Shown piece by piece: positions 8,102 to 10,876 of a DNA stretch of 10,876 nucleotides; the stretch's first letter is position 1; each line of letters begins with the position of its first letter. The stretch spans positions 1-10,876 of the forward strand of contig JBCDCZ010000156.1 of NCBI GenBank assembly GCA_039180865.1, written 5' to 3'. Origin of the DNA: JBCDCU01 sp039180865 (GTDB lineage Bacteria; Pseudomonadota; Alphaproteobacteria; Rhizobiales; JACESI01). Made by a program: the position numbers and the translations under genes. Under the pieces are notes generated by a model. It had not been told where the DNA came from and did not search any database. It worked only from the letters and a program-made list of their open reading frames with translations.

Positions 8102-8221
8102 GTCACGCAAGCGCCAATGAAGCTTCGAGCGGGCCAACGCCCGGCGTTTTCTTCACGTGATAAAGGTGGATCGAGAGAAACGAATGTCGGCTTTGAACTC
8201 AAAGCCGACCTGCCCTACCCC
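8102..8221 (+). repeat. Conserved noncoding block downstream of receptor 2 (copy 2)
   Basis: The partner of 3591-3710: 120 bp aligned without gaps, 104 identities. It begins 48 nt after the receptor stop, the same distance as in copy 1, while the 48 nt between stop and block have little similarity. Its right end runs into the mttB-leader relic that starts near 8244. Confidence 0.85.
8186..8209 (+). terminator. Strong hairpin after receptor 2, probable transcript end
   Basis: The same 10-bp stem and AACT loop as at 3675-3698, identical over all 24 bases. It lies 132 nt after the receptor stop, again without a U-run. It stands between the rightward receptor gene and the leftward membrane-protein gene ending at 8297, where a bidirectional transcript stop would make sense. 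Confidence 0.55.
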
Positions 8222-8243
8222 CTAATACCAAGACGATAGAAAC

Positions 8244-8297
8244 CGACCGGCCCTGAGCAACCATCGGCGCGGAAAATAGAATGGGTGCAGAAGGCAT
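8244..8297 (+). pseudogene. Relic of an mttB-type 5' end (leader, start codon, first codons)
   Basis: This 54-nt tract aligns to 9290-9344 with about 44 of 55 positions identical and one gap. It contains the same CGGCGCGGA, the purine-rich ribosome-site region and the start ATGGGTGCAGA(A/G)GGCAT, encoding MGAEGI as at the beginning of the MttB-family protein. After 8297 the similarity stops. The frame from ATG 8281 runs only 27 codons to TAA at 8362-8364, with no MttB-like sequence beyond residue 6. The breakpoint coincides with the stop codon of the leftward membrane-protein gene. I read this as a truncated mttB start left by insertion or replacement, and not as a functional gene. Confidence 0.7.
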
Positions 8298-8686
8298 CAC
8301 GCGCGCGCTCCCAGACGCGCACTATCCGGAAACAGGGCGGCAGCGACAAGACCGACCGAAATAAAGGCGAAGAAGGCACCGAAGAGCGTGCTCTGCCTCG
8401 ATCCCCTGTCGTTAAGAAACAGGACTGCGGGTACCCCGTTCGACACGATGCCCATCGCAATCACGCCCCATGGCATCCGGCCAGCTTGAGCCTCGGCTAT
8501 GCCGAACCCATAAGCGACGAGAAGAGCAAGCATCGCGACGCCGTAAAGCCGGTAAAAGCGAACGCTGCCCGCTTCCGCTGACACAACGGCGTCGAGACGT
8601 CTGCCCGGGAGCGTCAGAAACGGAGCGGTGACGAATATCCCGGTCACACAGATCTTCACTAGCAACAGCATGCTTAAAGGTGTCAC
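8297..8686 (-). CDS. Small four-helix integral membrane protein, function unknown
   Basis: A 129-residue hydrophobic protein with four predicted membrane helices (about 5-25, 45-63, 72-91 and 99-118) and short polar loops (PGRRLDAVVSAE, NDRGSRQST). I do not recognise the family with confidence; it has the size and topology of small DoxX-like/DUF-type membrane proteins often found beside regulators, but no diagnostic motif is visible. The start is GTG at 8686, overlapping the end of the HxlR gene by 4 nt (GTGA). It has a strong Shine-Dalgarno sequence (AAGGAGAG) about 6 nt upstream, inside the HxlR coding end, which argues for translational coupling and a shared job. It is probably controlled by the HxlR protein through the promoter upstream of that gene. 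The stop lies exactly at the edge of the mttB-leader relic, so the native C-terminus (SARLGARA) may have been altered. Confidence 0.75.
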   Translation of the reverse strand: MTPLSMLLLVKICVTGIFVTAPFLTLPGRRLDAVVSAEAGSVRFYRLYGVAMLALLVAYGFGIAEAQAGRMPWGVIAMGIVSNGVPAVLFLNDRGSRQSTLFGAFFAFISVGLVAAALFPDSARLGARA

Positions 8687-9156
8687 GTGTCTCTCCTTGG
8701 TTTTGTAATCGCAAAGCTCACATCGGCTGTATCGACGGGTCGACCTTCAGAATCGACGAAAGCGACGCGGACCGGGCTTCCGGACGGGGACGTCATGGTA
8801 AGCGCGGCGTCGCGCTCCGTCACGGTCTCGTCGCCCCACTGCATCAAAGCCATGAAGGGCAACGTCAGAGCGCGGCCGGTCGGTGTCAGAACGTAGGCGC
8901 GCCGAGTGCGCTGCCCCTCCTCCTTATAGGTCTGTTCGGCGAGAAGTCCTGCATCCAACAATCTTCGAAGCCGGTCTGACAATGTGGCCTTCGGCACCTT
9001 TATGTCCGCGCGGATGTCGTCAAAGCGGGCAACGCCGTAGAACGCCTCGCGCAGGATTAACAGGGACCAGCGATCGGCCAGCAGGTTAGCCGCAGCCACA
9101 AGACCGCAGTCTTCCATGGAAACAGGACTTCTTCGGGAATTATCTGGGTTCGACAT
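8683..9156 (-). CDS. HxlR-family (DUF24) winged-helix transcriptional regulator
   Basis: A 157-residue HxlR-type DNA-binding protein, normally a dimer on palindromic DNA. The core is clear: SRRS near the N-terminus, DCGLVAAANLLADRWSLLILREAFYG (residues 16-41, split here only by description), a recognition region about 52-72 (KVPKATLSDRLRRLLDAGLL) and a wing about 82-98 (RTRRAYVLTPTGRAL). Cys17 is the only cysteine and sits where one-Cys redox-sensing members of the family (HypR/YodB type) have theirs, so electrophile or oxidant sensing is possible. The protein exceeds the usual 110-120 residues by a C-terminal extension (about 115-157) resembling the tail of long HxlR proteins but without cysteines for metal binding. 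The ATG at 9156 keeps the conserved SRRS; it lies only 7 nt from a good -10, so the message may be leaderless. The gene overlaps its downstream membrane-protein gene. Confidence 0.92.
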   Translation of the reverse strand: MSNPDNSRRSPVSMEDCGLVAAANLLADRWSLLILREAFYGVARFDDIRADIKVPKATLSDRLRRLLDAGLLAEQTYKEEGQRTRRAYVLTPTGRALTLPFMALMQWGDETVTERDAALTMTSPSGSPVRVAFVDSEGRPVDTADVSFAITKPRRDT

Positions 9157-9158
9157 AC

Positions 9159-9206
9159 GAACCTAGATATCACAGTACATTTCTAGGTTCAACTGCTGAA
9201 CTTAGA
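9159..9206. promoter_or_regulatory. Probable HxlR operator with three half-sites
   Basis: The motif GAAC(C/T)TAGA occurs three times in 48 nt: 9159-9167 on +, 9182-9190 on - (read as TCTAGGTTC), and 9198-9206 on + (GAACTTAGA). The first two form a perfect 9-bp inverted repeat. The last two form a palindrome with 10-nt arms (one mismatch) and a 5-nt spacer, the compact geometry expected for an HxlR dimer. The sites overlap the -35, the -10 and the start region of the HxlR gene, so autorepression is the natural reading. Control of the rightward mttB-type gene is possible but the sites are over 120 nt from its start. Confidence 0.75.
9164..9192 (-). promoter_or_regulatory. Sigma70-type promoter of the HxlR gene
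   Basis: Read leftward: -35 TTGAAC (9192-9187), 17-nt spacer, -10 TATCTA (9169-9164). Seven nucleotides separate the -10 from the ATG at 9156, so transcription would begin at or next to the start codon, giving a leaderless message. Both hexamers lie inside operator half-sites. Confidence 0.6.
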
Positions 9207-9289
9207 TGCCGCGCACCCGATCCCACCAGCGGGTCAGGTGGAAGATAAACAATCGATGATTCGAACGCAGCGAAAGTCTCTTGAAAATC

Positions 9290-9344
9290 CAACCGGTCCT
9301 GATCCACTATCCGGCGCGGAGGAGAAAATGGGTGCAGAGGGCAT
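9290..9344 (+). repeat. mttB leader, intact copy of the 8244-8297 repeat
   Basis: The 55 nt spanning the upstream DNA, ribosome site and first six codons of the MttB-family gene match the relic at 8244-8297 at about 80%. The conserved part ends six codons into the gene. The repeats flank the leftward HxlR/membrane cassette as direct repeats. Confidence 0.7.
9318..9324 (+). promoter_or_regulatory. Ribosome binding site that decides the mttB-type start
   Basis: GGAGGAG lies immediately upstream of ATG 9328; its GGAGG core is 5 nt from the start. No comparable site precedes the in-frame ATG at 9238. A possible -35 TTGAAA (9281-9286) with a weak -10 CACTAT (9305-9310) lies just upstream of it, which would put transcription start after 9238. 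Confidence 0.75.
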
Positions 9345-10851
9345 AAAACGCGGGGGACGCAAAGGGCGCTTGGCAAAACGGGCGGCAAAGCCCGTCTTTG
9401 ACCCCTGCCCGCCCGGTCAGATCGGCGGCACCTATAAACCGCTTTCAGAAGCAGACCTCGCCCGCATATACGAGACGGCCCTGAAGCTTCTTGAAAATTT
9501 GGGGATGGGAGAGGTTCCGGCGCGGCTCGAGGCCGATTTCATAAAAGCCGGTGCCACGAAGAACGATTCCGGGCGCATCCTGCTCCCGCGCACCCTCGTC
9601 GAGAGTGCCATAAAAGCGGCTGCGAAGACGTTCATTCTCAATGGCCGCGATCCCACCCGGTCCATCGAGATCGGCGGCGACCGCGTTCACTTCGGCACCG
9701 GGGGCGCTGCCGTCCAGACGCTTGATCTCGAAAGCCGGATCTATCGGCCGTCCACGCTGAGAGATTTGCACGATTTCACCCGGCTTCAGGACACGCTTTC
9801 CAATGTGAGCTGGTACACACGCTGTTGTGTGGCGACAGACATTCCCGACAATTTCGATCTCGACGTCAATACGGCCTATGCGCTTTTGAAGAACACGACG
9901 AAACCGACGGCGACCTCTTTCACTCTGGCAAGCCACGTCGCGCCGATTGTTGAGATGCTCGATATTGCTGCCGGGGGGCCTGGCGAATTCTCGGAACGGC
10001 CTTTCTTGAAAGCCCATATCAGCCCGGTCATCTCGCCCATGCGCTTCGGCGAAGACGCAGTCGATGTCGTCTATGAATGCATCAAGTACAATATCCCGAT
10101 TTCTTGCATTACGGCAGCGCAGGCGGGCGCGACGGCACCGGCGACCCTTGCCGGATTTCTGGCGCAATCGCTTGCCGAGACCCTCGCCAGTCTTGTGATG
10201 GTCCACACCATTCAACCCGGTTATCCGATGGTCTTTTCAAACTGGCCTTTGGTGGTTGATCTTCGCACCGGAGCCTTCTCCGGCGGGAGCGGCGAAACGG
10301 CTGTCTTGAATGCAGCTTCCGCACAATTGTCGAACTGGCTCGGCCTTCCCTCCGGGGTTGCCTGTTCGATGACCGATGCCAAAGCCATCGATGCGCAATA
10401 CGGTATGGAAAAGGGGCTGACCTCTCTCGCCGCAGCGCTTGCCGGCGGCAATCTCATCTACGAGAGTTCCGGCATGACGGCCTCGCTCCTCGGGGTCAGC
10501 TTTGAAGCCTTTGTGCTTGACGATGAAATGCACTCGCACACCTACCGGGCACTTCGAGGCATTGAAGTGACGGATGATAATCTCGGCTATGAGGCAATCA
10601 TCGAGGCAGTCACAGGCGAAGGGCATTTCCTCGGCGGCGAGCACACCTATGCCGCGATGGAGCGGGATTATTTCTACCCTTCCCTTGCCGATCGCGAGCA
10701 ACCGCGAACCTGGGCGGAAAACGGCTGCCAGGATGCCTGGGCGGCAGCCCGTCAAAGGGTGGATCATATCCTTGAGACACACCACCCCGCCCACCTGACG
10801 GCGGAGCAGGAACAGGCCATCAAGGACCGTTTCAACATCCTCTATGGATAG
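9328..10851 (+). CDS. Trimethylamine methyltransferase (MttB) family protein, non-pyrrolysine type
   Basis: A 507-residue cytoplasmic protein of the MttB superfamily, TIM-barrel enzymes that move a methyl group from a quaternary or tertiary amine to a corrinoid protein. Visible features: a basic N-terminal tail (1-20, RGGRKGRLAKR), then an entry segment (about 37-90, LSEADLARIYETALKLLENLG, and RILLPRTLVE), a glycine-rich FGTGGAAVQTLD (122-133), and the long conserved C-terminal half (about 255-450) with SCITAAQAGATAPATLAG, SGGSGE, TDAKAIDAQYGMEKG and GEHTY. No in-frame amber codon interrupts it, so it belongs with the non-Pyl homologues that act on betaine-like substrates (MtgB/MtpB type) rather than with true trimethylamine MttB; the substrate is unknown. 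The start at 9328 is preferred because of GGAGGAG and the repeated MGAEGI leader; an ATG at 9238 would add 30 atypical residues. No corrinoid protein gene is in the window. Confidence 0.9.
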   Translation: MGAEGIKRGGRKGRLAKRAAKPVFDPCPPGQIGGTYKPLSEADLARIYETALKLLENLGMGEVPARLEADFIKAGATKNDSGRILLPRTLVESAIKAAAKTFILNGRDPTRSIEIGGDRVHFGTGGAAVQTLDLESRIYRPSTLRDLHDFTRLQDTLSNVSWYTRCCVATDIPDNFDLDVNTAYALLKNTTKPTATSFTLASHVAPIVEMLDIAAGGPGEFSERPFLKAHISPVISPMRFGEDAVDVVYECIKYNIPISCITAAQAGATAPATLAGFLAQSLAETLASLVMVHTIQPGYPMVFSNWPLVVDLRTGAFSGGSGETAVLNAASAQLSNWLGLPSGVACSMTDAKAIDAQYGMEKGLTSLAAALAGGNLIYESSGMTASLLGVSFEAFVLDDEMHSHTYRALRGIEVTDDNLGYEAIIEAVTGEGHFLGGEHTYAAMERDYFYPSLADREQPRTWAENGCQDAWAAARQRVDHILETHHPAHLTAEQEQAIKDRFNILYG

Positions 10852-10876
10852 CGGTCGGTCGAAGATGCATCGGCAG

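Noticed and set aside
8285..8581. 98-codon + strand frame opposite the membrane-protein gene
   Set aside because: It is the low-complexity, charged shadow of the leftward gene, which has a strong ribosome site, coupling and clear membrane helices.
9445..10215. Long - strand frame of 256 codons inside the MttB-family gene
   Set aside because: It is an Arg-rich antisense shadow typical of GC-rich DNA. The + strand has an unmistakable family match.
9328..10851. Pyrrolysine-containing MttB
   Set aside because: The frame runs full length without an internal TAG; the only TAG is the terminal stop.
1..10876. CRISPR array, tRNA, rRNA, insertion sequence or integrase
   Set aside because: No regularly spaced short repeats, cloverleaf-like segments or transposase-like frames were recognised on either strand.

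Overview
The window looks like an alphaproteobacterial chromosome segment, probably Hyphomicrobiales/Rhodobacterales-like. The grounds are moderate to high GC, the family mix (FecI/FecR/TonB-dependent receptor units, an HxlR regulator, a non-pyrrolysine MttB homologue) and the residue style of the MttB homologue. No taxon can be fixed from sequence alone.

Positions 1-8053 hold two tandem, same-strand cell-surface signalling units. Each is built as ECF sigma factor, then FecR-type anti-sigma/transducer, then TonB-dependent receptor with an N-terminal STN domain. Unit 1 has only the last 13 sigma codons (1-42), then fecR (110-1033) and the receptor (1191-3542). Unit 2 is complete: sigma (4180-4659), fecR (4729-5643), receptor (5759-8053). 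In such systems a ligand-loaded receptor signals through its STN domain to FecR in the inner membrane. FecR then releases or activates the sigma factor, which transcribes the receptor gene. The units are clear paralogues. Their receptors share a tract of almost identical DNA at the STN/TonB-box hinge, and each receptor gene is followed by the same roughly 120-bp noncoding block with a 10-bp hairpin. Positions 3711-4179 between the units hold no convincing gene.

After unit 2 comes a leftward two-gene cassette: an HxlR-family regulator with a lone N-terminal cysteine (9156-8683), overlapping by 4 nt a four-helix membrane protein (8686-8297). Its promoter sits inside a three-half-site operator at 9159-9206. 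The rightward gene 9328-10851 encodes a trimethylamine methyltransferase (MttB) family protein without an in-frame amber codon.

The main structural surprise is that the 5' end of the mttB-like gene (upstream DNA, ribosome-site region and first codons) occurs twice, at 8244-8297 and 9290-9344. The HxlR/membrane cassette lies exactly between the copies. This suggests that unit 2 once adjoined an mttB-type gene directly and that the cassette was inserted, or replaced a first mttB paralogue. No CRISPR array, tRNA, rRNA or insertion sequence was seen.
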